This document shows, in pieces, positions 20,601-31,587 of a stretch of 64,000 bases of DNA. Both the position numbers and the translations under genes were made by a program. The notes under the pieces are model-generated. The model had not been told where the DNA came from, searched no databases, and saw only the letters and a program-made list of their open reading frames with translations. How positions within the stretch are numbered: position 1 is the first letter of the stretch; each line of letters begins with the position of its first letter. The stretch lies in assembly GCA_963989245.1 (NCBI GenBank), contig OZ022340.1, positions 45,356,165 through 45,420,164 on the forward strand. The letters run 5' to 3'. The DNA is from Nansenia antarctica (taxonomy: Eukaryota; Chordata; Actinopteri; Argentiniformes; Microstomatidae).

Positions 20601-21123
20601 ATGGATATGCACACATTTGCGGCAATTCGAAAACATTGCATATTTTATGCTCTCAAATGTTCAGTGTTTAAGAGGGCAGCAACGCACAAAACTACCTGCT
20701 ACTCTGGTGAGGAGCGACTCAAGGTGAAGGAAGCTAAGGTCTGAAGTCTGCTGTTCACATTTACAGTCCAAAATATCGTCCTGCTTGCATCTTACCTGGA
20801 TGAACTTTTGGGGATATGCTCCAATCAGACGATCTGGTGTCTGGCGATATCAGTGGAAACACTGATATGCATGATAACTTGAAGTGTTTCTTACTTGTGC
20901 CGGAGAAAGGTTGTTTTCACCCTTTCCAGCAGAGTTGCATCATCCTATCTGATTACTGTAGCCTTTAGTGAGAGTTACAGCTTAGCGATACACATGGTGT
21001 GCTTCAGTGGAAAACATAAATCACGGATGAGTGAAGCAACATAAATCTCTGTACACACCATTTTTTTTTCGGTGTACGTCTGTGCGTTATAGCCACTCTA
21101 TCATTCCTTCACCTCCAGATCTG
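20601..21123. other. Unique non-coding sequence
   Basis: Nothing recognisable beyond short AT-rich patches. Confidence 0.4.
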
Positions 21124-21195
<72 letters not shown>

Positions 21196-21220
21196 GCGTG
21201 TGTATGTGTGTGCGTGTGTT
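21124..21220 (+). repeat. (TG)n microsatellite
   Basis: About 97 bp of TG with GCGTGTGCGTG interruptions near the right end. Confidence 0.95.
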
Positions 21221-21300
21221 TTCAAGTTTCAAGTTTATTGTTACGTCACATTACACAAGCGTAAGAGAGTACAATTCTTAGGCTTCGGTTCCTGACATTG
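21221..21300 (-). mobile_element. LINE 3' tail, minus strand
   Basis: The sequence TTTCAAGTTTCAAGTTTATTG is, in reverse, the AATAAACTTGAAACTTGAAA tail common to fish LINE 3' ends. The remainder to about 21300 is the terminal 3' region. Confidence 0.6.
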
Positions 21301-21319
21301 CATCGTAGCACGAGACATA

Positions 21320-21735
21320 AGGCAATTAGCTTAAGCATAAGCAGCGCTTATTGTTGTATTATTGTCTTTCCTGACTGTGTATCAGTGCTTATTGCTGTAT
21401 TGTTGTGTTTGCTTGGCTGTGTCCCAGTGCGTTTTCTTGTATTGTATTGTCTTGTGTTGCCTGTCTGCATTTTGTGCTTACTGTTGTATTCTATTCTTGA
21501 TGTCCGTTAGTGCTTTTGTTGTATTGTTTGTGTTACATGCATGTTTTTAATGCTTATTGTTGTTTTGTGGCATCTCATTTAATTGTCGATTTAATTGTGG
21601 TTTTAAGTGCTTTGTTTTTAACATGTTTTATCTTTCAGCCCTCCTCCCCTTTCCCCTTATGAGGCAGGCCGGCATTGTAAATAAGAATGTTGTTCTTAAT
21701 TGTCTCACCTGGTAAAATAAAGGTATTTTTTTAAT
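21320..21735 (+). mobile_element. L2/CR1-like LINE 3' untranslated end
   Basis: The segment ends ATTGTAAATAAGAATGTTG...CACCTGGTAAAATAAAGGT, a terminal motif typical of fish LINEs, followed by T and TA runs. It is T-rich on the + strand and has no catalytic motif. Confidence 0.6.
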
Positions 21736-21757
21736 ATATATATATATATATATATAA
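21735..21757 (+). repeat. (TA)n microsatellite
   Basis: Short TA run directly after the LINE tail. Confidence 0.85.
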
Positions 21758-21995
21758 TTCAAGCCTAATTCAAGATAAAAAAAAATGACAGTAGTACAGG
21801 ACATAAGTGACAAACAAAAAAAATAGGCATAATACAAGATAAAGGTGACAATAGTACAGGTATGACCGGATACACTAGTGGTGCGGTCATGCCAAAACCT
21901 GGCAGCTGCCAAATCCTGGCAGGGCCATCAACGATTCAGGAGAGAATTACGTGTGAAATTAGCATGCTGGCAGGTGTTTTCATATACAATTTTAT

Positions 21996-22090
21996 ATATT
22001 ATAGCTGACTAGTGAGCCTGCATCAACCTTAATGCTATTCAAGTGCAAGAAGATTACAATTGTCTTCGCAGTTTAAGATACACACATTAA
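21996..22090 (+). repeat. Inverted repeat, left arm (about 93 bp)
   Basis: The arm runs from TATTATAGCTGACTAGTG to CACACATTAA and is the reverse complement of 22736-22828 with no mismatch seen by eye. The arms enclose about 640 bp. They could be terminal repeats of a fold-back element. Confidence 0.85.
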
Positions 22091-22136
22091 TCTGCTGCGG
22101 TAGTAAACACAGCGCAGTAGAATGACGTCACACCGT

Positions 22137-22715
22137 CATATTATGAATGAATGGTCTTTATTGTCATTGCTACAGTACAGGTACCAAACAACGAAATTTA
22201 GGAGGGGTGGCCCCCCTGGTGTTAGGAAAGAAAAAAAATAACACGTAAAAAAAAAAAACAAGAAGGGAAGGAGCTGGTTTACATAAATAAAGGCTATGTA
22301 CACTATCCACTATACTATACTGTACAGATAGACGACTAGGGTTGTCATATTGCACATAGTGTTATTGCACATTTCTTTAAAGTGTCGCAGTTTGCAGGCT
22401 TGAAATGTACATATTTGTGCCTCAGCACTACACCTGATTTTTTCAGTCCAGCAGCTGCCATCAATCCGTCCAGACTGTCCAGGGCCCAGAACCGAGGTCT
22501 TTGCTGTGTTCAGGGCCTGGACGGCCCTGTGGTAGAAGCTGTTCTTCAGTCTGTTTGTCCTTGCGGCCATGGTCCTGAACCGCCTTTTCGAGGGCAGCCG
22601 GGTAAAGTGTTCGTACCCAGGGTGGGTTGGGTCCCTGGAGATCTTGGAGGCCTTCCTGAGACAGCGTGTGTTGTACAGCTCTTCCAGAGAGGGGAGGGGG
22701 GCGCCGGTGATCTGT
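22137..22715 (-). mobile_element. LINE 3' region, minus strand
   Basis: Read on the minus strand the segment ends CAATGACAATAAAGACCATTC, a frequent fish LINE tail. Its body (GGAAGGCCTCCAAGATCTCC, CCCACCCTGGGTACGAAC) is a widely recurring LINE-associated sequence. It lies inside the inverted repeat. The clade is not determined. Confidence 0.55.
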
Positions 22716-22735
22716 TCTCACGACTCTCTGTAGCG

Positions 22736-22828
22736 TAATGTGTGTATCTTAAACTGCGAAGACAATTGTAATCTTCTTGCACTTGAATAGCATTAAGGTT
22801 GATGCAGGCTCACTAGTCAGCTATAATA
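22736..22828 (-). repeat. Inverted repeat, right arm
   Basis: Reverse complement of 21996-22090. Immediately outside it is an AATAT repeat (22820-22845). Confidence 0.85.
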
Positions 22829-22869
22829 TAATATAATATAATAAAAAAAAACTAGGTTTTAGAAGAAGG

Positions 22870-23052
22870 TGATAGAAGAAGGTTTTTCCTTCTATCAATG
22901 GCCCCGGGCCTGAGCTAGATTACTCTTCCTGCCACGAATGGTGGACTGATGATTCACATGCTTAGCATTCAAATGTATTGACTGTAAATCGCTTTGGAAT
23001 AAGGCGTCTGCTAAATGCCAAAAATGTAAATGTAAATGTAAATGTAAATGTA
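22870..23052 (+). mobile_element. L2-type LINE or SINE tail with (AAATGT)n
   Basis: It contains GACTGTAAATCGCTTTGG, AAGGCGTCTGCTAAATGCC and then five AAATGT units, the standard terminus of fish L2-mobilised elements. The following sequence (23053-23150) resembles another common fish repeat but was not assigned. Confidence 0.7.
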
Positions 23053-23160
23053 CCATTTCCTTCAGGTAGGCAGGGGCTGTCCCTTTAGCTGCCTGATATG
23101 CAAGCACCAGGGTCTTGAATCTGATGCGAGCTGCTATCGGCTGCTATCGGGAGCAGCATT

Positions 23161-23272
23161 TGTGCGTGCGTGTCTGTGTGTGTCTGTGCGTGCGTGTCTG
23201 TGTGTGTGTGTCTGTACGCTCGTGTCTGTGCGTGCGTGTCTGTGTGTGTCTGTGCGTGCGTGTCTGTGTACA
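23161..23272 (+). repeat. GTGTCTGTGCGTGC minisatellite
   Basis: Degenerate 14-16 bp units mixing GTGTCTGT and GCGTGC, on the border between micro- and minisatellite. Confidence 0.9.
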
Positions 23273-23337
23273 CAATCATCCTTGAGACCTCAGCAACCTC
23301 AGAGGCTTGCTTTGACTTCCAGTTGGTGGAAAGACCA

Positions 23338-23339
<2 letters not shown>

Positions 23340-23388
<49 letters not shown>

Positions 23389-23393
23389 TGTCA
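23340..23393 (+). repeat. (TG)n microsatellite
   Basis: About 27 TG units with one TATG interruption. Confidence 0.95.
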
Positions 23394-23555
23394 CAGAGAT
23401 AATGGCAGGCCTTAATCCATCACACGCCAGTAGATTAGCACACATCCACTCCTCAACCAGCCTGTCAGTCTGTCTGTCTGGGCCCACAATCACCCTCTGA
23501 ACCCACCTCGCAGACCTTCAACCGTGCATGTCATTACCACGCGGATAATCACCCG

Positions 23556-23556
<1 letters not shown>

Positions 23557-23603
<47 letters not shown>

Positions 23604-23608
23604 ATGCA

Positions 23609-23641
<33 letters not shown>
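23557..23641 (+). repeat. (TG)n microsatellite
   Basis: TG run with a GCATGCATGCG core, abutting an L2-type tail at 23641. Confidence 0.95.
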
Positions 23642-23643
<2 letters not shown>

Positions 23644-23700
23644 GTCGCTTTGGAATAAGGCGTCTGCTAAAATGTTATGCCAAAAATGTAAATATAAAAT
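23641..23700 (+). mobile_element. Short L2-type tail
   Basis: TAAGTCGCTTTGGAATAAGG and GCGTCTGCTAAAATG repeat the tail seen at 22990 and, inverted, at 12480. Another TG run follows it. Confidence 0.65.
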
Positions 23701-24031
23701 GTGTGTGTGTGTGTGTGCAGAGAGACAGGGCCAGAGGGTTGAAGGCCTCTGCTCGGCTAAGCCGCCTTGACAAAACCCAAGCCGACGTCATCGTCACGTT
23801 CCTTTTCCGAATGAAAGGATCTGATTCTAGATCAGATCCGTGCGGTGACAAGGAGCAGGGACCTCACCGCATGAGCGGGATTAGGGGACGTCATGTTATG
23901 TCAGAGACGAGTCGCAAAAACGTCATTTTTTCGGTGAAACAGATGTGGCGTCTAATTGTGTTTCTTACGGAGGCGGATAGGGTTGGTTTCTATTCGGAGC
24001 TCGTATTAGTCTCACTCTATTTATCTTTGTT

Positions 24032-24117
24032 AGAGAGAGAGAGAGAGAGTGAGAGAGAGAGAGGGAGGGAGAGAGAAAAAGAGAGAGAGAGGAAGAGAGA
24101 GAGAGAGAGAGAGAGAT
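24032..24117 (+). repeat. (GA)n microsatellite
   Basis: Purine run with GGGAGGGAG and GAAAAAG interruptions. Confidence 0.95.
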
Positions 24118-24303
24118 GGGGGGAACTGGAGTAAGCTTAAGTGGTGTTGGTTATGAGTGGACTGAACAACCCAACTCCCTTTGGTGTGTTTGTGCAGGTC
24201 GATGATTGTACCGTTACTACAGCATAATCACATCACTTAATCATTAACATCAATCAAATCTCACAAACTGTGCTTTACTAATTAACTGTGTTTGAGTGCT
24301 TTT

Positions 24304-24305
<2 letters not shown>

Positions 24306-24375
<70 letters not shown>

Positions 24376-24427
24376 TGTGTGTGCGTGTGTGTGTGCGTGT
24401 GCGCGTGTGTGTGTCTGTGTGTGTGCA
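24306..24427 (+). repeat. (TG)n microsatellite
   Basis: About 120 bp of TG with GCGTGTGCGCG variants at its right end. Confidence 0.95.
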
Positions 24428-24545
24428 TTTTTGAGCATTCTTGAGTCTTGGTAATAACACAATTTACAGAGGGGGGCTTTTGGAAAGGTTAGTGTCACAT
24501 GTGGTCATTATGGACTTAGATAAGCTTTTACCCCGCCTCAGTAAA

Positions 24546-24567
24546 TCTCTCTCTCTCTCTGTCTCTT

Positions 24568-24651
<84 letters not shown>

Positions 24652-24660
24652 CCAAACACA
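24546..24660 (+). repeat. (CT)n followed by (CA)n
   Basis: A CT run of about 95 bp passes directly into CACACACACACCC. A CT-rich unique stretch continues to about 25090 and carries a 33-bp tandem duplication (TATCCTAGTATTGTATGCTC at 24887 and 24920). Confidence 0.95.
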
Positions 24661-25196
24661 CACATGCCCTCCTCCCCTTTCCTCCCTGTCTCCCAAGCAC
24701 CATCCGTCATCCAGCTGCTCTGTCCTTCGCTCTTTTTTCACCTCAAATTCCCTTGATCCCCTCCTTTACTTTATGCATTTAGTCTTCTTTCTTGCTCTCT
24801 ATCTATTTACCTCTTTCTTTCTCTCTCTCTCTCTGTCACTTTGCCTCTTTCATTCATTATCTCCTCTCTTGGTCTCTTCGCAGTATCCTAGTATTGTATG
24901 CTCTCTCTCTGCCTCTCCTGTATCCTAGTATTGTATGCTCTCTCTCTGCCTCTCCATACCTCTTCGTCTTCACTTCCCTTATCGTCTCTCATCTTCCTCC
25001 TGTGTTGATCTCTCCTATCCATCTCCCACCCCTACATTGCTCTACCTCTCCTCTTTCCCCTCTCACTCCATCCCTCCTCTCTTTCTCTCATGTTTAATCA
25101 GTGTGTCAAACTAAACCCTCACTGCAGGAGTACTCTGAATTATTGATCTCAGGACCAGGATTAAAGAGAACGTGAGGCAATGGAGGGGATGAGCAA

Positions 25197-25266
25197 ATAG
25201 ACAGACAGACAGACAGACAGACAGGCAGACAGACAGACAGACAGAGACAGACAGACAGAGACAGAC
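25197..25266 (+). repeat. (GACA)n microsatellite
   Basis: Seventeen or so tetranucleotide units, partly GGCAGACA. It abuts the coding remnant of the LINE endonuclease at about 25270. Confidence 0.95.
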
Positions 25267-25351
25267 AGCTCTGTCGTTCACTGGGACTGTATATAATCAA
25301 CGATAGGCTTCAAGGAGACTACTATGGTAGGTCTTTCATCACTTACCTCAA

Positions 25352-28300
25352 CCTGGTGTCTCTCAGAGCATTCCCAATCAGCCCATTTACACCCCTGTCA
25401 GACCACAACCTGGTGTCTCTCAGAGCATTCCCAAGCAGCCCATTTACACCCCTGTCAGACCACAACCTGGTGTCTCTCAGAGCATTCCCAAGCAGCCCAT
25501 TTACACCCCTGTCAACCTGGTGTCTCTCAGAGCATTCACAATCAGCCCATTTACACCCCTGTCAACCTGGTGTCTCTCAGAGCATTCACAAGCAGCCCAT
25601 TTACACCCCTGTCAACCTGGTGTCTCTCAGAGCATTCACAATCAGCCCATTTACACCCCTGTCAGACCACAGCAACCTGGTGTCTCTCAGAGCATTCAGA
25701 ATCAGCCCATTTACACCCCTGTCAGACCACAGCAACCTGGTGTCTCTCAGAGCATTCACAATCAGCCCATTTACACCCCTGTCAGACCACAGCAACCTGG
25801 TGTCTCTCAGAGCATTCACAATCAGCCCATTTACACCCCTGTCAGACCAACCTGGTGTCTCTCAGAGCATTCACAATCAGCCCATTTACACCCCTGTCAG
25901 ACCAACCTGGTGTCTCTCAGAGCATTCACAATCAGCCCATTTACACCCCTGTCAGACCAACCTGGTGTCTCTCAGAGCATTCCCAATCAGCCCATTTACA
26001 CCCCTGTCAGACCAACCTGGTGTCTCTCAGAGCATTCCCAATCAGCCCATTTACACCCCTGTCAACCTGGTGTCTCTCAGAGCATTCACAAGCAGCCCAT
26101 TTACACCCCTGTCAGACCACAGCAACCTGGTGTCTCTCAGAGCATTCACAACCAGCCCATTTACACCCCTGTCAGACCACAGCAACCTGGTGTCTCTCAG
26201 AGCATTCACAACCAGCCCATTTACACCCCTGTCAGACCACAGCAACCTGGTGTCTCTCAGAGCATTCACAACCAGCCCATTTACACCCCTGTCAGACCAC
26301 AGCAACCTGGTGTCTCTCAGAGCATTCACAATCAGCCCATTTACACCCCTGTCAGACCACAGCAACCTGGTGTCTCTCAGAGCGTTCACAAGCAGCCCAT
26401 TTACACCCCTGTCAGACCACAGCAACCTGGTGTCTCTCAGAGCATTCACAAGCAGCCCATTTACACCCCTGTCAGACCACAGCAACCTGGTGTCTCTCAG
26501 AGCATTCCCAATCAGCCCATTTACACCCCTGTCAGACCACAGCAACCTGGTGTCTCTCAGAGCGTTCACAATCAGCCCATTTACACCCCTGTCAGACCAC
26601 AGCAACCTGGTGTCTCTCAGAGCATTCCCAATCAGCCCATTTACACCCCTGTCAGACCACAGCAACCTGGTGTCTCTCAGAGCGTTCACAATCAGCCCAT
26701 TTACACCCCTGTCAGACCACAGCAACCTGGTGTCTCTCAGAGCATTCCCAATCAGCCCATTTACACCCCTGTCAGACCAACCTGGTGTCTCTCAGAGCAT
26801 TCACAAGCAGCCCATTTACACCCCTGTCAGACCACAGCAACCTGGTGTCTCTCAGAGCATTCACAAGCAGCCCATTTACACCCCTGTCAGACCACAGCAA
26901 CCTGGTGTCTCTCAGAGCATTCCCAATCAGCCCATTTACACCCCTGTCAGACCACAGCAACCTGGTGTCTCTCAGAGCATTCACAAGCAGCCCATTTACA
27001 CCCCTGTCAGACCACAGCAACCTGGTGTCTCTCAGAGCATTCCCAATCAGCCCATTTACACCCCTGTCAGACCACAGCAACCTGGTGTCTCTCAGAGCAT
27101 TCACAATCAGCCCATTTACACCCCTGTCAGACCACAGCAACCTGGTGTCTCTCAGAGCATTCACAATCAGCCCATTTACACCCCTGTCAGACCAACCTGG
27201 TGTCTCTCAGAGCATTCACAATCAGCCCATTTACACCCCTGTCAGACCAACCTGGTGTCTCTCAGAGCATTCCCAATCAGCCCATTTACACCCCTGTCAG
27301 ACCACAGCAACCTGGTGTCTCTCAGAGCGTTCACAATCAGCCCATTTACACCCCTGTCAGACCACAGCAACCTGGTGTCTCTCAGAGCGTTCACAATCAG
27401 CCCATTTACACCCCTGTCAGACCACAGCAACCTGGTGTCTCTCAGAGCATTCACAACCAGCCCATTTACACCCCTGTCAGACCACAGCAACCTGGTGTCT
27501 CTCAGAGCATTCACAACCAGCCCATTTACACCCCTGTCAGACCACAGCAACCTGGTGTCTCTCAGAGCATTCACAATCAGCCCATTTACACCCCTGTCAG
27601 ACCACAGCAACCTGGTGTCTCTCAGAGCGTTCACAAGCAGCCCATTTACACCCCTGTCAGACCACAGCAACCTGGTGTCTCTCAGAGCATTCACAAGCAG
27701 CCCATTTACACCCCTGTCAGACCACAGCAACCTGGTGTCTCTCAGAGCATTCCCAATCAGCCCATTTACACCCCTGTCAGACCACAGCAACCTGGTGTCT
27801 CTCAGAGCGTTCACAATCAGCCCATTTACACCCCTGTCAGACCACAGCAACCTGGTGTCTCTCAGAGCATTCCCAATCAGCCCATTTACACCCCTGTCAG
27901 ACCACAGCAACCTGGTGTCTCTCAGAGCGTTCACAATCAGCCCATTTACACCCCTGTCAGACCACAGCAACCTGGTGTCTCTCAGAGCATTCCCAATCAG
28001 CCCATTTACACCCCTGTCAGACCAACCTGGTGTCTCTCAGAGCATTCACAAGCAGCCCATTTACACCCCTGTCAGACCACAGCAACCTGGTGTCTCTCAG
28101 AGCATTCACAAGCAGCCCATTTACACCCCTGTCAGACCACAGCAACCTGGTGTCTCTCAGAGCATTCCCAATCAGCCCATTTACACCCCTGTCAGACCAC
28201 AGCAACCTGGTGTCTCTCAGAGCATTCACAAGCAGCCCATTTACACCCCTGTCAGACCACAGCAACCTGGTGTCTCTCAGAGCATTCCCAATCAGCCCAT

Positions 28301-30758
28301 TTACACCCCTGTCAGACCACAGCAACCTGGTGTCTCTCAGAGCATTCACAATCAGCCCATTTACACCCCTGTCAGACCACAGCAACCTGGTGTCTCTCAG
28401 AGCATTCACAATCAGCCCATTTACACCCCTGTCAGACCAACCTGGTGTCTCTCAGAGCATTCACAATCAGCCCATTTACACCCCTGTCAGACCAACCTGG
28501 TGTCTCTCAGAGCATTCCCAATCAGCCCATTTACACCCCTGTCAGACCACAGCAACCTGGTGTCTCTCAGAGCGTTCACAATCAGCCCATTTACACCCCT
28601 GTCAGACCACAGCAACCTGGTGTCTCTCAGAGCGTTCACAATCAGCCCATTTACACCCCTGTCAGACCACAGCAACCTGGTGTCTCTCAGAGCATTCACA
28701 ATCAGCCCATTTACACCCCTGTCAGACCACAGCAACCTGGTGTCTCTCAGAGCATTCCCAATCAGCCCATTTACACCCCTGTCAGACCACAGCAACCTGG
28801 TGTCTCTCAGAGCATTCCCAATCAGCCCATTTACACCCCTGTCAGACCAACCTGGTGTCTCTCAGAGCATTCCCAATCAGCCCATTTACACCCCTGTCAG
28901 ACCACAGCAACCTGGTGTCTCTCAGAGCATTCACAATCAGCCCATTTACACCCCTGTCAGACCAACCTGGTGTCTCTCAGAGCATTCACAATCAGCCCAT
29001 TTACACCCCTGTCAGACCACAGCAACCTGGTGTCTCTCAGAGCATTCACAAGCAGCCCATTTACACCCCTGTCAACCTGGTGTCTCTCAGAGCATTCACA
29101 AGCAGCCCATTTACACCCCTGTCAACCTGGTGTCTCTCAGAGCATTCACAAGCAGCCCATTTACACCCCTGTCAACCTGGTGTCTCTCAGAGCATTCACC
29201 ATCAGCCCATTTACACCCCTGTCAACCTGGTGTCTCTCAGAGCATTCACCATCAGCCCATTTACACCCCTGTCAGACCAACCTGGTGTCTCTCAGAGCAT
29301 TCACAATCAGCCCGTTTACACCCCTGTCAGACCACAGCAACCTGGTGTCTCTCAGAGCATTCACAATCAGCCCGTTTACACCCCTGTCAGACCAACCTGG
29401 TGTCTCTCAGAGCATTCACAATCAGCCCGTTTACACCCCTGTCAGACCAACCTGGTGTCTCTCAGAGCATTCACAATCAGCCCATTTACACCCCTGTCAG
29501 ACCAACCTGGTGTCTCTCAGAGCATTCACAATCAGCCCATTTACACCCCTGTCAGACCACAGCAACCTGGTGTCTCTCAGAGCATTCACAATCAGCCCAT
29601 TTACACCCCTGTCAGACCACAGCAACCTGGTGTCTCTCAGATCATTCACAATCAGCCCGTTTACACCCCTGTCAGACCACAGCAACCTGGTGTCGCTCAG
29701 AGCATTCACAATCAGCCCGTTTACACCCCTGTCAGACCAACCTGGTGTCTCTCAGAGCATTCACAATCAGCCCATTTACACCCCTGTCAGACCACAGCAA
29801 CCTGGTGTCTCTCAGAGCATTCACAATCAGCCCGTTTACACCCCTGTCAGACCACAGCAACCTGGTGTCTCTCAGAGCATTCACAATCAGCCCATTTACA
29901 CCCCTGTCAGACCACAGCAACCTGGTGTCTCTCAGAGCATTCACAATCAGCCCATTTACACCCCTGTCAGACCACAGCAACCTGGTGTCTCTCAGAGCAT
30001 TCACAATCAGCCCATTTACACCCCTGTCAGACCACAGCAACCTGGTGTCTCTCAGAGCATTCACAATCAGCCCATTTACACCCCTGTCAGACCACAGCAA
30101 CCTGGTGTCTCTCAGAGCATTCCCAATCAGCCCATTTACACCCCTGTCAGACCACAGCAACCTGGTGTCTCTCAGAGCATTCCCAATCAGCCCATTTACA
30201 CCCCTGTCAGACCACAGCAACCTGGTGTCTCTCAGAGCATTCACAATCAGCCCATTTACACCCCTGTCAGACCACAGCAACCTGGTGTCTCTCAGAGCAT
30301 TCACAATCAGCCCATTTACACCCCTGTCAGACCACAACAACCTGGTGTCTCTCAGAGCATTCCCAATCAGCCCATTTACACCCCTGTCAGACCACAACAA
30401 CCTGGTGTCTCTCAGAGCATTCCCAATCAGCCCATTTACACCCCTGTCAGACCACAACAACCTGGTGTCTCTCAGAGCATTCCCAATCAGCCCATTTACA
30501 CCCCTGTCAGACCACAACAACCTGGTGTCTCTCAGAGCATTCCCAATCAGGCCATTTACACCCCTGTCAGACCACAGCAACCTGGTGTCTCTCAGAGCAT
30601 TCCCAATCAGCCCATTTACACCCCTGTCAGACCACAGCAACCTGGTGTCTCTCAGAGCATTCCCAATCAGCCCATTTACACCCCTGTCAGACCACAGCAA
30701 CCTGGTGTCTCTCAGAGCATTCCCAATCAGCCCATTTACACCCCTGTCAGACCACAGC
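25352..30758 (+). repeat. Satellite array of 50/55/57/60-bp units derived from LINE endonuclease sequence
   Basis: About ninety head-to-tail units begin CCTGGTGTCTCTCAGAGC. The 60-bp unit is most frequent. Shorter ones lack part or all of GACCACAGCAA between CCCTGTCA and the next CCTGG (55, 57 and 50 bp). Variation is confined to a few sites: A/G in AGCRTTC, A/C in TTCMCAA, T/G/C in CAAB, and A/G in CCCRTTTAC. The unit has no stop in any + frame, so frames of more than 1,700 codons exist in all three + phases; these are not evidence of a protein. One frame (LVSLRAFTISPFTPLSDH) matches the LINE endonuclease end into which the array runs. Confidence 0.95.
25997..28740 (+). repeat. Higher-order repeat of 1245 bp inside the satellite
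   Basis: The order of unit variants from about 27242 to 28486 (18 sixty-bp plus 3 fifty-five-bp units) repeats that of about 26100-27241 and starts a third time at 28487. For example, the 393-bp block at 26772-27164 recurs at 28017-28409. This shows recent unequal exchange or tandem duplication of a 21-unit block. Confidence 0.85.
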
Positions 30759-31490
30759 CAAATCACAGTCTACATGAATAGATCAACACCCAATCATGAA
30801 GTAATAAAACCAACCAAACAACACACTATTAAAAAACGCTACAATTGGAAGGAAAGTAGTGTAGAAACATAGCAAAACGCTATTAGACAGCAACAAGTCC
30901 AATCATTATTAGATCAGTTTCTGGAGAAAAAAAAAAAGTTCAATGCAACAGTGAAGGTGTAAACAGGGCAATAAAAATACTTAATAATATATTTGACCTT
31001 TCAGCCTCCTTATCAAACCTAGAGGTGTCAAATTGAAAATCAATGACAAATGGTTTGGCAATGAATGTAAAAACCTCAGAAAGAAATTAAGGAACCTATC
31101 AAACTAAAAACAGAGACCCAGACAACCAGAACACACGCCTTCACTATGGTGAAACATTAAAACTGTATAAAAAAATACAGTGAAGAAAGAAAGGGACCAA
31201 CATGTTCACAACCAGCTACTTGCTATTGAGGAATCCATAAAAACAAACACATTCTGGGAAAAATGGAACACTCTAAACAAACAAAAACATAAGGCTCTAC
31301 CCATCCAAAATGGACATATATGGGTACACCACTTCTCCAATCTTTTTGGTCCAATAGAGAAGAATAAACAGCAAAAACACATACAAGATAAACTACCAGA
31401 ACCCGCTAGACTCCCCAATTACAGGACAAAATAAAATCACTTGAAACCAAGAAGTCCTGTGGTGTTGACAGCATCCTAAACCATCAAATA

Positions 31491-31575
31491 TACAGTGCCT
31501 TCGTCAAGTATTCAGACCCAATCACTTTTTCCACATTTTGATGTGTTATAAAGAGTTCATTTAAAATGGATTAAA
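31491..31575 (+). mobile_element. Tc1/mariner-type terminal fragment
   Basis: TACAGTGCCTTCGTCAAG, CAGACCC and CTTTTTCCACATTTTGATG match the usual terminus of fish Tc1-like elements, preceded by a TA-containing ATA. Only one end is present. Confidence 0.6.
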
Positions 31576-31587
31576 AACAATGTGCCA

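Larger units (their letters stand above)
25270..31490 (+). mobile_element. LINE fragment whose endonuclease region has expanded into a satellite
   Basis: Left of the array the frame beginning 25272 reads CRSLGLYIINDRLQGDYYGR, the middle of an apurinic-type LINE endonuclease. Right of the array (30740-30872) the same frame reads TPLSDHSQITVYMNRS, the C-terminal SDH box of that domain. A decayed linker continues with several frameshifts (FWEKWNTLNKQKHKALPIQN at 31252-31311) to KSCGVDSILN near 31480, where reverse transcriptase would begin. A Tc1-like terminus cuts it off at 31491. The LINE clade is not assigned. What is seen is one endonuclease frame split by a 5.4-kb tandem array. Confidence 0.75.

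Noticed and set aside
22382..22738. 118-codon frame over the LINE tail (and its reverse counterparts)
   Set aside because: It corresponds to a repetitive non-coding LINE 3' region on the other strand.
25352..30758. CRISPR-like regular repeat array
   Set aside because: There are no unique spacers; units abut directly, and the surroundings are vertebrate transposons.
25324..30872. Three giant forward open frames of about 1,750-1,840 codons and several reverse ones
   Set aside because: They exist in all + phases because the satellite unit lacks stops. Variable unit lengths switch phase and there is no sign of a start, splice site or codon constraint.
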